Shown here: in pieces, positions 46,979 to 55,847 of the stretch
How positions within the stretch are numbered: the first letter of the stretch is position 1
Layout of the letters: every line of letters starts with the position of its first letter
Assembly: GCF_900116415.1 (NCBI RefSeq)
Contig: NZ_FPAP01000003.1
Coordinates: forward strand, 248,001-312,000
Reading direction: 5' to 3'
Origin: Chryseobacterium formosense
GTDB taxonomy: Bacteria > Bacteroidota > Bacteroidia > Flavobacteriales > Weeksellaceae
Length of the DNA stretch: 64,000 nucleotides
Position numbers and translations under genes: made by a program
Notes under the pieces: model-generated
The model's database searches: none
What the model was told of the DNA's origin: nothing
The model's input: the letters and a program-made list of their open reading frames with translations, nothing else

Positions 46979-48541
46979 TTATTTAAAATCTTTAGAATCT
47001 CTTCTCGGCTCTTTCAATTCAGGCCATTTTGCGACTTCGCCTTTGTCATTTTCAGGCATTGTTCTGCGCTCTCTGCTTGTAAATTCAGGATCTTCAGAAG
47101 CCATGTATGCTAAAGTTGCGGTAAGAATCACGTTGTTTTTCACCTCATCAAAAACAATTTTATCATACGTGTCTTTCGTGGTATGCCATGTGTAACCGAA
47201 ATATCCCCAGTTTAATGAACTCAAAGAAAATCCGGGAACTCCTGCTGCAACAAATGAAGCATGATCTGAACCGCCTCCACCCGGCATTCCGGGAAAATCG
47301 GTCTTGATGTGATCTCTTACATTTTTTGGTACAGCATTCAGCCATTTTCCGATGTAATCATAAGATTTTACAAAACCTTGTCCGGCAATATTCACTACTC
47401 TACCCGTTCCGTTATCTTGGTTGAAAACCGCCTGCGTTCCTTTGATGATTTCCGGATTATCTGCTACAAAACCTCTTGAACCGTTAAGTCCCTGCTCTTC
47501 ACTTCCCCAAAGTCCGACAACGATGGTACGTTTAGGATTCGGATAATATTTTTTTAGAATTCGCATCGTTTCAAGCATTGTTAAAACTCCCGTTCCATTA
47601 TCTGTTGCACCTTGAGCGCCATCCCAGGAATCCAAATGGGCAGAAAGAATCACATATTCATTCGGTTTTCCAGTACCTTTAATCATTCCTACGGTGTTGA
47701 AAGTTTTTGCTTCCGGAAGGATTTTAGACTGTGCATCAACCTTAATTCTTGGTTTTGAACCTTTTTCAGCCATTCTGTACAGCATTCCGTAATCTTCTAC
47801 ATCAATGTCAAACATTGGGATTTTTGAAGTTTTAGCTCCGAAAATACGGTTGGCTCCCATAATTCCTGTCCAGTTTGAAATCGCAATTCCTGCCGCATCT
47901 GCTTTTTCTAAAGCTTCAGGAAGGGTGTTGTTATCATAACCGATGTTTTTCACATAGTCACGGAAATCTTTTGAAGCCTGCTCTTTTTCTGCCTTTAATT
48001 TTTCGTATAATTCAGGGGTAGCAAATTCTTTGATCTGTTCATCGGAACGACCAATTTTCTGGTATTGCGCCATCAAAACGATTTTACCTTTTGAAGAAGG
48101 AAGCCATTGATCAAACTCCGCTTTAGTAGAAACTTTAGGCAGAATAATCACTTCAGCTTCGACTGCTTTTTTCGTTGACGGACTCCAAGCCAATTGCGTT
48201 GCGGAAAGAGATTTCACTCTCGGATGAACCATATCGACATGTGTTGTTCCTCTTTGCCAACCTTTCCAAGTTCCAAACTGTTGAAGATTAGCTTCAATTC
48301 CCCATGATTTTAATTTATTGACCGTCCATTCATTAGATTTCAGCATTTCAGGAGTTCCGACAAGACGAGGGCCGATTCCGTCTAATAATTCGAATGCCAT
48401 ATCTTCCAACTGAGAATGGTTATTCGTTTCATTAACAAAATTCTGAACAATAGGATTTAATTTCTGTTCCGTGGATTGTGCATTGACAAACTGACTCGCC
48501 AAAACCACTGCAGGAACTGCAAAAAACGTGTTTATCTTCAT
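46979..48541 (-). CDS. Secreted M28-family zinc aminopeptidase
   Basis: 520 residues with a signal peptide (1-21, ending FVNAQ). An inserted PA-like domain lies in the first half. The co-catalytic zinc ligands are visible in order: His and Asp in LSAHLDSWDGAQGATDNGTG (near 299-313), the Glu pair in GLWGSEEQGLNGS (near 346), and His in GGGGSDHASFV (near 421). Members release amino acids from peptides in the periplasm or outside the cell. Monocistronic by context. Confidence 0.9.
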   Translation of the reverse strand: MKINTFFAVPAVVLASQFVNAQSTEQKLNPIVQNFVNETNNHSQLEDMAFELLDGIGPRLVGTPEMLKSNEWTVNKLKSWGIEANLQQFGTWKGWQRGTTHVDMVHPRVKSLSATQLAWSPSTKKAVEAEVIILPKVSTKAEFDQWLPSSKGKIVLMAQYQKIGRSDEQIKEFATPELYEKLKAEKEQASKDFRDYVKNIGYDNNTLPEALEKADAAGIAISNWTGIMGANRIFGAKTSKIPMFDIDVEDYGMLYRMAEKGSKPRIKVDAQSKILPEAKTFNTVGMIKGTGKPNEYVILSAHLDSWDGAQGATDNGTGVLTMLETMRILKKYYPNPKRTIVVGLWGSEEQGLNGSRGFVADNPEIIKGTQAVFNQDNGTGRVVNIAGQGFVKSYDYIGKWLNAVPKNVRDHIKTDFPGMPGGGGSDHASFVAAGVPGFSLSSLNWGYFGYTWHTTKDTYDKIVFDEVKNNVILTATLAYMASEDPEFTSRERRTMPENDKGEVAKWPELKEPRRDSKDFK

Positions 48542-48914
48542 ACTTTTTATTGATTGGCATAAAGATAAAGTTTATTAGTGAAATTAAAATTTTGATCTGT
48601 AATTAAAATTTTCAAACCATTAAGAATATTGAGTTTTCAAGATTAAATAAGCTAAATATCTTTTAAGATTAATCAAGATTAATGATTTAGCAGAACGCTT
48701 TTTAATCAATTTCATCAATCATTAAAAGAACTTAAAATTTCAATATCCTTAATGGTAAAAAAACTTGGAACAATTTTTATGTTTTTTTTATAAAATTTCA
48801 CTAAAAAAATCTGTGTAATCCTTAGGCAAAATTTTATCCCACGGATTTCACAGATTTACACAGATGTCATTTGGTATTTTCTCTTTTACCTTTTTACTTA
48901 TTTCTTGTTTCTTT
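48542..48914. repeat. Intergenic gap with a 'CACAGATTTACACAGAT' inverted-repeat remnant
   Basis: 373 bp without a credible gene. At 48805-48868, AAATCTGTGTAATCC is followed by an inverted, partly tandem counterpart CACGGATTTCACAGATT / TACACAGATG, the shape of a decayed hairpin element. Around 48640-48700 are tandem-like 'AAGATTAATCAAGATTAATGA' runs broken by point changes. No promoter was found. Confidence 0.45.
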
Positions 48915-49748
48915 TTATAACGGATACTTTATCGCCTTATCCAGCTCAATCGGATTATTATACTTTCTGATATTTTCTTTGAGCCTTTCATTCACTTCGC
49001 GAGAATTGTTTTGTCCGACTTTCGTCCCGTCATTAAGATAAAATTCGTCACTTGAACGGGTTTGCTGGGTTGCATTTCTCAAATAACCAACCGGAGAATC
49101 ATAATATTTCAGCTTGGAGTCTCTGTATTTTTTATCATCAACCGAAATACTGTTTTCAATCATATAATCGATATACATATTGTTTTTAGGCTTTTCAATT
49201 TTCTGCGATTTTACCAGTTCAAATTTGTAATCTTTTTTATCATCAGAAAGTTCCACAATTAAGCCGGGAAGTCCGTGAAATTTGTAAGGCCCTTCCTGAA
49301 AAGGAATATCAGTCGTAAACCACGCCGTCCATTTTCTTCCGCCCCAATTCGTTGTGGCTTTTTGTAAATTTAAATATTTAACCTTTCTTTTCTCATTGGT
49401 CAGTTTCCAGTTCTGAGAATCTTTTGAAGAAAGTTTCAGAACAACATTTTCCAGAACATCATGATAATCATAATCTGCAGAACCTGGTTTATGGGTTACA
49501 ATATGAGAAGTATTAAATTTTGAGCCATCTGTAACAGGCAAATTGTTTGTAACCAAAGAATCTCCGATATAAAAATCGCGCGGATAGTATTTTACTAATT
49601 TAGGTTCGATATCAAGATGATAATTTTCTTTTGTTGTGATATTTTGCGTAGAATCTTTTTTATATTCCACATCATAGATAAAACGATGAGTTTGGGACTT
49701 TGCTACAAAACCGGCAATTAGAAAAGTTGATAATAGTATATTTTTCAT
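48915..49748 (-). CDS. GLPGLI-family secreted protein
   Basis: 277 residues with a signal peptide (1-18, ending AKSQ). The family-defining motif is present as YKFHGLPGLIVEL near 157. The rest is beta-rich and charged. GLPGLI proteins are Bacteroidota-specific, exported, and of unknown function, often next to TonB-dependent or carboxypeptidase-regulatory-domain proteins, as here. The gene starts 17 bp after the upstream paralogue, so it is the third gene of a leftward operon. Confidence 0.85.
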   Translation of the reverse strand: MKNILLSTFLIAGFVAKSQTHRFIYDVEYKKDSTQNITTKENYHLDIEPKLVKYYPRDFYIGDSLVTNNLPVTDGSKFNTSHIVTHKPGSADYDYHDVLENVVLKLSSKDSQNWKLTNEKRKVKYLNLQKATTNWGGRKWTAWFTTDIPFQEGPYKFHGLPGLIVELSDDKKDYKFELVKSQKIEKPKNNMYIDYMIENSISVDDKKYRDSKLKYYDSPVGYLRNATQQTRSSDEFYLNDGTKVGQNNSREVNERLKENIRKYNNPIELDKAIKYPL

Positions 49749-49765
49749 GTATTAATTATATCTGA

Positions 49766-50914
49766 TTATTTTTCGTTAACAAATTCCTGTTCCTCCTTCG
49801 AAAGTAAAATTGTAGTTTCTTTTTCATCCTTAACGGGAATACCCTGCCAAATACTTTTAGTAAAATCAACTTTTGGGTCTAAACCTTTTTCATCAGCTTT
49901 TGTAAATGTGTTGTAAACAATTTCTCGCATCGATTTTTTTACGTGCGTTTCATCTTTATAAAAATAGGTGAATTTATCGCTTTCCACCCGCGAAACTGCT
50001 GGAATATATACTCCGTCTTTCTTATAAAATTCATAGGTGTAGGTCGCAATTCCGCCTTTTACCGTATACTCTTTTCCATCTGCAGATATTTTTTTTTCTG
50101 CTGCCAGATCTTCCTGATTGTATATAATCTGGTAAGACGTGATGACTTTATCAATCTTATTATATCTCAGGTTTCCGTCTAATGTTACGCCGTAAGAAGT
50201 CTTTAGCTTAAAGTTTATCAATTGGTCATCCTCTTCTTCACCGACTATTGTTCCTGAAAATTTAGCATTAGAAGTTTTCATAAACCGCAATACTCTATCG
50301 ACTTCATGATTAAAAAAATAACTTCCGATGTAGTCGTGATTAACCTCTTTCGTTTTTGCAGAGAATACGCTGTCGGTAGCATTTCTCTTCAGATATTTAA
50401 CATTGTTCAGCTGTAGCTGGATAATGTCGTCGTATCTTTTGTTGTATCCGTCTTTGAAATTATACCAGTTGGTTTTGCTCCAAAGTTTGGCTTCAGAAAT
50501 TGCCATAAAATACAGTTTATCATTATTAGAATATTTATTTTTCATGACAACATCATAGACGGAAGGCTTATCATAATATCTTTTCTCGTAATTTTTAAAT
50601 ACATCCTGAAAAAGCTTTTTAATGTCGATACTTACAATTTTCACTTCTTCAATTTCTTTAAAAACAGGTTGAAGTTTAATTACAGAACTGAAGTTTTTAA
50701 TTTTTTCTTTTTTAAAACCCGAAGCAGAAACCTCAAAGTCTTTTGAAGTTGCATCAACAGGAGCAAAACCATCCTCATTGGTATAAACAAGCTGTTCCGG
50801 TAAAACAATTCTTGCGTTTGAAACAGGTTTTTCCGTTTCGGAATCAATAACCTGTAATTTTTGTGCATTTAAGCAAACTGATAATAAAACAAACAGAAAG
50901 TAAAAATGTTTCAT
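49766..50914 (-). CDS. Secreted protein with carboxypeptidase-regulatory-like domain, paralogue 2
   Basis: 382 residues. A signal peptide (1-17, ending CLNAQ) is followed by a CarboxypepD-regulatory-like domain (KLQVIDSETEKPVSNARIVL... to about 75). A long region with no family I recognise follows (FKEIEEVKIVSIDIKKLFQDV..., YDDIIQLQLNNVKYL, KKDGVYIPAVSRVESD). It ends LLSKEEQEFVNEK. It aligns end to end with the upstream gene at 50920, evidence of tandem duplication. Only 5 bp separate the two. Confidence 0.75.
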   Translation of the reverse strand: MKHFYFLFVLLSVCLNAQKLQVIDSETEKPVSNARIVLPEQLVYTNEDGFAPVDATSKDFEVSASGFKKEKIKNFSSVIKLQPVFKEIEEVKIVSIDIKKLFQDVFKNYEKRYYDKPSVYDVVMKNKYSNNDKLYFMAISEAKLWSKTNWYNFKDGYNKRYDDIIQLQLNNVKYLKRNATDSVFSAKTKEVNHDYIGSYFFNHEVDRVLRFMKTSNAKFSGTIVGEEEDDQLINFKLKTSYGVTLDGNLRYNKIDKVITSYQIIYNQEDLAAEKKISADGKEYTVKGGIATYTYEFYKKDGVYIPAVSRVESDKFTYFYKDETHVKKSMREIVYNTFTKADEKGLDPKVDFTKSIWQGIPVKDEKETTILLSKEEQEFVNEK

Positions 50915-50919
50915 AAAAA

Positions 50920-52068
50920 TTATTTTACATTAATAAACTCCTGCTCTTCTTTGGAAAGTAATACAGTCGATTCCTTGTCGTCTTTTACAGGCACATTCAG
51001 CCAAATGCTTTTATTGAAATCTACCTTCGGATCGAGACCTTTTTTATCAGATTTTGTAAAAGTATTATAGATAATTTCGCGCATAGATTTTTTCACATGT
51101 GTTTCGTCTTTGTAAAACATAGTGTAATTATCACTCTCAAACCGTGTTAAAGCAGGAACATACACCCCGTCTTTTTTATAAAAATCATACGTTAGCGTCG
51201 CCTGTCCGTATTTATAATCAAATTCCCTTCCGTCAGTTGAAACCTTTTTTTCAACCGGTAAATCATCCATGATGTAATTCGCCTGAAAAAATGTAATGAC
51301 TTTATCAGCTTTATTATATTTGATATTTCCTTCTACATTCGTACCTCTTTCTGTTTTAATTTTAAAGCTGATTGATTGCTCATCTCCTTCTTCAGAAATA
51401 AGCGTTCCGGAATATTTAGTCTTATGGAATTTTATGTTTTGAATATTTCGGTTTAGCTCGTAATTGAAAAAATAATTTCCCAATTCTTCATGTGAGAATT
51501 CTGCAGTCTTAGCAAAAAATATACTGTCTGAGTTATTCTTTTTCAAATATTTTACGTTATTAAGCTGCATCTGGAGAATATCATCGTATCTTTTGTTATA
51601 ACCATCCTTGTAATCGTACCAGTTTTTTCTGCTCCATAGTTTGACTTCAGTAATAGCCATAAAATGGAGTTTATTATTATCAAAATACTTATGCTTCATC
51701 ACCACATCGTATAAAGAAGGTTCGTCGTAATATCTTTTATGATAGTTTTTAGACACATCTTCAAATAGCTTTTTAATATCTACACTCACGATTTTCACTT
51801 CTTCAATATCCTTAAAAACAGGTTGAAGCTTAATTACAGAACTGAAGTTTTTAATTTTTTCTTTTTTAAAACCTGTAGCCGAAATTTCAAAGTCTTTATA
51901 AGTATTATCTACAGGTGCAAAACCATCTTCATTGGTATAAACGAGTTGATCTGATAAAATAATTCTTGCATTTGCAATAGGTTTTCCCGTTTCGGAATCA
52001 ACAACCTGTAATTTTTGTGCGCTTAGAAAAGCTGATAATAAAACAAATAAAATAGAAAGATGTTTCAT
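50920..52068 (-). CDS. Secreted protein with carboxypeptidase-regulatory-like domain, paralogue 1
   Basis: 382 residues from the ATG at 52068, which starts the signal peptide MKHLSILFVLLSAFLSAQ; the longer frame adds 18 residues across the promoter and is rejected. Same length and layout as the downstream paralogue: a CarboxypepD-regulatory-like domain (to about 75), then EEVKIVSVDIKKLFEDV, YDDILQMQLNNVKYL, a beta-rich C-terminal half, and LLSKEEQEFINVK at the end. First gene of an operon with the paralogue and the GLPGLI gene. A 26-bp inverted repeat overlaps its expected transcription start. Confidence 0.75.
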   Translation of the reverse strand: MKHLSILFVLLSAFLSAQKLQVVDSETGKPIANARIILSDQLVYTNEDGFAPVDNTYKDFEISATGFKKEKIKNFSSVIKLQPVFKDIEEVKIVSVDIKKLFEDVSKNYHKRYYDEPSLYDVVMKHKYFDNNKLHFMAITEVKLWSRKNWYDYKDGYNKRYDDILQMQLNNVKYLKKNNSDSIFFAKTAEFSHEELGNYFFNYELNRNIQNIKFHKTKYSGTLISEEGDEQSISFKIKTERGTNVEGNIKYNKADKVITFFQANYIMDDLPVEKKVSTDGREFDYKYGQATLTYDFYKKDGVYVPALTRFESDNYTMFYKDETHVKKSMREIIYNTFTKSDKKGLDPKVDFNKSIWLNVPVKDDKESTVLLSKEEQEFINVK

Positions 52069-52075
52069 AATAAAA

Positions 52076-52108
52076 GTTCCGCTATTGGTTATTAGCGGAA
52101 CAAATATA
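52076..52108 (-). promoter_or_regulatory. -7 box with an inverted repeat over the transcription start
   Basis: On the minus strand TATATTTG (52101-52108) runs straight into GTTCCGCTA-N8-TAGCGGAAC (52076-52101), a perfect 9-bp dyad ending 7 nt before the start codon. The expected +1 falls inside the left arm, so the dyad is better placed as a repressor operator than as an mRNA hairpin. Confidence 0.5.
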
Positions 52109-52277
52109 GATTCAAAAAACAATACAATTCTACATGAAATGATTTATTTAATATTATTTGTGAATATTTTACTTTTTTTAAGGATATTTTCTGAAAAATT
52201 GCTTCTGTAATCATCATCTGATTCAGAGAATTCATTAATAACAAGATTGGTTTCTTACTGAATGTGTATTATAAATA

Positions 52278-52308
52278 TAAAAAAAGCCGACTGAATCAGT
52301 CGGCTTTA
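52278..52308 (-). terminator. Rho-independent terminator of the histone-H1-like gene
   Basis: AAAGCCGACTGA / TCAGTCGGCTTT (12 bp) with a T-run on the minus strand, 8 bp after the stop. Confidence 0.85.
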
Positions 52309-52315
52309 TCTGTTT

Positions 52316-52492
52316 TTATTTTTTTGATTCTTCAACAGAAACTTTTCTGAAGTCTTTGAACAATTTGCTTAGTTCCAAAGCTGCTTTACGAGCTCTTGTT
52401 CCAGCTGCTTTGTTTCCTTTTTCTACTTGTTGGTTTGCTTCAGTTGTAAAAGCTTCGAATTCCGCGTTGATTTTTTCAATAAGTTCTTTCAT
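52316..52492 (-). CDS. Histone-H1-like small basic protein
   Basis: 58 residues, starting MKELIEKINAEFEAFTTEA, with the central NKAAGTRARKAALELSKLFK and an end VSVEESKK. This corresponds to the short protein annotated as histone H1 or Hc1-like in many Flavobacteriia (from memory of the family). The N-terminal half is acidic and the middle basic, consistent with a small helical DNA- or RNA-binding protein. Coding is supported by a -7 box 20 nt upstream (52512-52519) and a strong terminator 8 bp after the stop. Confidence 0.85.
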   Translation of the reverse strand: MKELIEKINAEFEAFTTEANQQVEKGNKAAGTRARKAALELSKLFKDFRKVSVEESKK

Positions 52493-52511
52493 GTCTATAA
52501 AATTTAGGCTG

Positions 52512-52519
52512 CAAATATA
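52512..52519 (-). promoter_or_regulatory. -7 box of the histone-H1-like gene
   Basis: Reads TATATTTG on the minus strand. Predicted leader of about 14 nt. Confidence 0.45.
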
Positions 52520-52676
52520 TGTTTTCAGACAATTCCAGCCTAATGGTTGAGGTTTTTTTTAAGCCAATACATGAAAATATAACATTAAAAACAAAAATAT
52601 AACGAGAAAATGCTGCTCTCAGGCAAATATTAACATAATAATTCACTTTTCAAGTATAATTTATTAACATTTAAAT

Positions 52677-54098
52677 TTAACTCAAAATAAGTTCGTGTGC
52701 CTTTTTCCCTGCTTTTTCAATTAAAACGAGACTTTCAGAATTCAAATAATCAGAAAACACAACTCTGAAACAATGTTGATATTCATTCGTCACAGAAAAA
52801 GTTGTTCCCGGAGTAAAATGAATCTTCTCAGCTTCACAATAATTGTAAAATTCTGTCATATTTATTTCTTTCGGTAATTCGCACCAGATACTATAACCGC
52901 CTTTTGGCTGATGAAAATAAGATGTTTCAGGGAAATACTTCTTTAAAGCTGATAATAAAAGCATAGCTTGCTGATTAAGTTTCTTTCTAAACGAGCGAAG
53001 ATGACGGCCATAGCTATTATTTAGTAAAAGTTTTACGATTAATTCCTGATAAATTGGCGAAACAGATCTTCCTAAAGAAAATTTTATCTTTTCTACCTGC
53101 TGAAAAAACTTTCCCGCATTTAACCAACCCAAGCGAATTCCCGGTGCAAGGCTTTTAGAAAAAGACGAAAAAGTCATTACATTTTCATCATCATCAAAAT
53201 TCTTGAGACAAGTTGGTCTTTGTTCGGTAAAATAAAGGTCGCCATAAATATCATTTTCAATAATCGGAATTTTATGCTTTGCTGAAGTAGCCACCAAATT
53301 CTTTTTATCAGAATCGCTCATTAATTTTCCTGTAGGATTATGAAAATTCGGAGTAATGACTAATGCTTTTATGGTATGTTCATCACAAATTTTTTCAAAA
53401 TAATTGATATCAAAACCATTTTGAATATCCATCGGAATTTCAATAATTTTAAGCTTTAAACTTGCTACAACTTCAAGCACAGAAAATACACACGGACTTT
53501 CTATTGCAATCACATCACCTTCATTCGTTATCGAACGAAGAGCAATATATAATGCCTGTAATGCACCGTCTGTGATTATAATTTCATCCGGATGAATGTT
53601 GGTTCCAAACTTTCGCATTCTGTCAGAAATAAGATTTCTCAATTCTTCTAAACCATTTGAAGGATAATACCGAAGTAAGGAAGCGCCTTTTTCTCTGATG
53701 ATATTCTGCATGGTCCGAAGAATCAGTTTTTGCGGAATCAAAACATCTCCTGGAACTGCATTGTTGAAAGAGTTAGCTTCCGAAGATTTATTCCTCGCTG
53801 AAGTCAGTTCAAGATTATGGATAAAATCTACATCTCTGGATATTGGAAAAAAGGTTTTTGGCGATGCCTGAATACTATATTCAAAATCTTTATCAACAAA
53901 ATATCCTCGTTTCGGAATACTTTTCACAAGACCTTTCATGATAAGACTTTCATATCCGCTCTGTATCGATACAATGCTTAGACCGAATTCTTTTTTAATT
54001 TCGCGGATTGATGGTAATCGCTCCCCTTTCAGCAAAACTCCTTTATTGACTTTATCTTCTATAACCGAAGTGAAAATTTCATATTTATATGAAAACAT
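52677..54098 (-). CDS. MocR-type regulator (GntR HTH fused to class I aminotransferase domain)
   Basis: 473 residues. The winged helix occupies residues 1-75 (GERLPSIREIKKEFGLSIVSIQSGYESLIMKGLV). The fold-type I aminotransferase domain follows, with IITDGALQALYIAL, NFHNPTGKLMSD, the PLP lysine in FSSFSKSLAPGIRLGW (second Lys context SFSK), and the C-terminal FRVVFSDYL. MocR/PdxR proteins use PLP or an amino-acid adduct as effector and act as activators or repressors. It is divergent from a GNAT-like gene across 115 bp that contains three direct repeats (54103-54167), the usual MocR operator type. Confidence 0.9.
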   Translation of the reverse strand: MFSYKYEIFTSVIEDKVNKGVLLKGERLPSIREIKKEFGLSIVSIQSGYESLIMKGLVKSIPKRGYFVDKDFEYSIQASPKTFFPISRDVDFIHNLELTSARNKSSEANSFNNAVPGDVLIPQKLILRTMQNIIREKGASLLRYYPSNGLEELRNLISDRMRKFGTNIHPDEIIITDGALQALYIALRSITNEGDVIAIESPCVFSVLEVVASLKLKIIEIPMDIQNGFDINYFEKICDEHTIKALVITPNFHNPTGKLMSDSDKKNLVATSAKHKIPIIENDIYGDLYFTEQRPTCLKNFDDDENVMTFSSFSKSLAPGIRLGWLNAGKFFQQVEKIKFSLGRSVSPIYQELIVKLLLNNSYGRHLRSFRKKLNQQAMLLLSALKKYFPETSYFHQPKGGYSIWCELPKEINMTEFYNYCEAEKIHFTPGTTFSVTNEYQHCFRVVFSDYLNSESLVLIEKAGKKAHELILS

Positions 54099-54102
54099 TT
54101 TT

Positions 54103-54167
54103 AAAATCTATACTGCACAAATTTATAAAATTAAAATCTGTACTGATTATTTTTAAAGAATCTGTAT
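54103..54167. promoter_or_regulatory. Three direct repeats, likely MocR operator
   Basis: AAAATCTATACTG (54103), AAAATCTGTACTG (54133) and AGAATCTGTATCT (54157) are in the same orientation, 30 and 24 bp apart. The -7 box of the MocR gene (TAAATTTG on the minus strand, 54118-54125) lies between the first two, and a TACTTTTG box for the GNAT-like gene follows at 54192-54199. Confidence 0.6.
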
Positions 54168-54213
54168 CTATATAATAAATCATATTCTATTTACTTTTGA
54201 TAAAAAATAGGAA

Positions 54214-54732
54214 ATGAAAATAATTTCAAAATTTGTAATCGGTTCTGATCAGGGTGTTTCTGATTTTTTATCTGTAAAAAAACAGGCTTTCAGTTATCTT
54301 CATAAAAATTTCATTGATAAGCAACAAATTGATGATTATACTGAAAAGCAATTTGATGAAAGAAAAGTAATTACACAACTGAATGATCTATCGAATCAGC
54401 TTATCATAACTTATAAGGATGATTTACCCATTGCATATTGCCTCTTAAAAAGCGGTTCAAATAATTCTGCAGTTTCTGAAAATAAAAGAACAACAGAAAT
54501 AGATTTCGTTATTCTTGAGGATCACGACTCAGAAGAGGTAAGAAATTCACTTTACAATAAGTTTATGACAGCTGCAAAATTCACGGATATTGTGTGGATT
54601 AATATTTTACAGCAAAATACGCTTAATGATTTCCTGAAAAATAAAGGCTTTATACATATTGAAAATTCATTAAGCCAAGAATTTGGTCTTCCAACTTACA
54701 TTTTAAGCCTCGATATAAAAGCTTTGCATTGA
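54214..54732 (+). CDS. Divergent GNAT-like acetyltransferase
   Basis: 172 residues. The order of elements resembles a GNAT fold: an N-terminal helix pair (FLSVKKQAFSYLHKNF), strands QLIITYKDDLPIAYCLLK, then EIDFVILEDHDSEEVRNSLYNKFMTAAKF (the position of the acetyl-CoA helix), and DIVWINILQQNTLNDFLKNKGF near the end. The RxxGxG/A pyrophosphate loop is not evident, so activity is uncertain. Its position opposite the MocR gene suggests it is that regulator's target. Confidence 0.55.
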   Translation: MKIISKFVIGSDQGVSDFLSVKKQAFSYLHKNFIDKQQIDDYTEKQFDERKVITQLNDLSNQLIITYKDDLPIAYCLLKSGSNNSAVSENKRTTEIDFVILEDHDSEEVRNSLYNKFMTAAKFTDIVWINILQQNTLNDFLKNKGFIHIENSLSQEFGLPTYILSLDIKALH

Positions 54733-54892
54733 TAAAAAATCAGATAATCAGCTTTAATTCTTGACTAATTTCAAACATATCACTTTATCTATTAAATATA
54801 ATAGAAAATATTATCAATATTAACATTATTTATGATTAGTAAATGTATTACATTTGACAAATAAAACTATTACTAATATCCCTCATAATTAA

Positions 54893-55741
54893 ATGTATCA
54901 AGTAACTGATGAATTAAAGAAAAATGGCTTTAGCATTAATCTTGTTTCAAAAATAATCGAACGAAATAATTTTTCGAAAAAGTTTAATACAGCAGACTAT
55001 TTTTGTATTTATCTGGTCACCGAAGAATTCAATATTATAGTTGAAAACGAAAAATATGACGTTCCGCCCGGCAATGCCGTTTTTATCGGTCCACAAAAAA
55101 ACGTGGAGTTTGGAAATATTTTGGGAAAAGAAATTTATGTAATTGCATTTTCAAAAGAATTTTTCGATAAAACTTCCAAAGACAGCATATATCTCAATTC
55201 AAATATTTTTTTCAATTACAGATCTCATATTTTTGTTGCTCCTTATTTTGGAACAAATGAATACAACAAAATAATTCTTGTTGAGAGATTAAAAAGGTTT
55301 GCGGAAACAGGTAATCACAATCTTTACATTTCTGCTGCACATAATGCCATTGAAAGTTTAATTTTAGACGCCCACCTCTATATTGACCATAAGAATGATC
55401 AGAAAGAAGAACATCTTGAATCTGTAAGTTTAGTAAACCGATTTACCGTAATTCTGCAAAGAGATTACAAAACACAAAAAAAAGTTTCCTACTACGCAAG
55501 TGAATTGAGAGTTTCTGCGAGAAAACTGACAGAAATGACAGAATTCGTTTATGGGAAATCTGCAAAGCAAATGATTATTGAAAAGGTTGCATTCGAATGC
55601 GAAAAAGCAATTAAATTTTCAAAGAATACATTATCGGAGATTGCATTCGAACTTGGGTTTAATGATGAAGGAAATTTCACAAATTTTGTAAAAAAACACA
55701 CCGGCAAAAAACCATCAGATATGAGAGAAGTTGCTGTATAA
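54893..55741 (+). CDS. AraC-family transcriptional regulator
   Basis: 282 residues. The N-terminal 150 residues are a cupin-like sensor (NIIVENEKYDVPPGNAVFIGPQ). The C-terminal double HTH spans about 180-280 (VSYYASELRVSARKLTEMTEFVYGKSAKQMI ... LSEIAFELGFNDEGNFTNFVKKHTGKKPSDMRE), the standard AraC pattern. A TACATTTG -7 box lies at 54849-54856. It precedes the fibre-like operon at 56369 on the same strand, separated by 627 bp and a terminator; regulation of that operon is possible but unproven. Confidence 0.88.
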   Translation: MYQVTDELKKNGFSINLVSKIIERNNFSKKFNTADYFCIYLVTEEFNIIVENEKYDVPPGNAVFIGPQKNVEFGNILGKEIYVIAFSKEFFDKTSKDSIYLNSNIFFNYRSHIFVAPYFGTNEYNKIILVERLKRFAETGNHNLYISAAHNAIESLILDAHLYIDHKNDQKEEHLESVSLVNRFTVILQRDYKTQKKVSYYASELRVSARKLTEMTEFVYGKSAKQMIIEKVAFECEKAIKFSKNTLSEIAFELGFNDEGNFTNFVKKHTGKKPSDMREVAV

Positions 55742-55771
55742 TCTAAAATTTTCACTTAAAACACATACAAG

Positions 55772-55807
55772 AAACCACTCTATCTAAAGAGTGGTTTTAT
55801 TTTTTAT
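55772..55807 (+). terminator. Rho-independent terminator of the AraC gene
   Basis: AAACCACTCT-ATCTAA-AGAGTGGTTT followed by TATTTTTTAT, 30 bp after the stop. Confidence 0.85.
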
Positions 55808-55847
55808 AACAACTATCAATCAATTGATAACCAATTATATAAATTTT

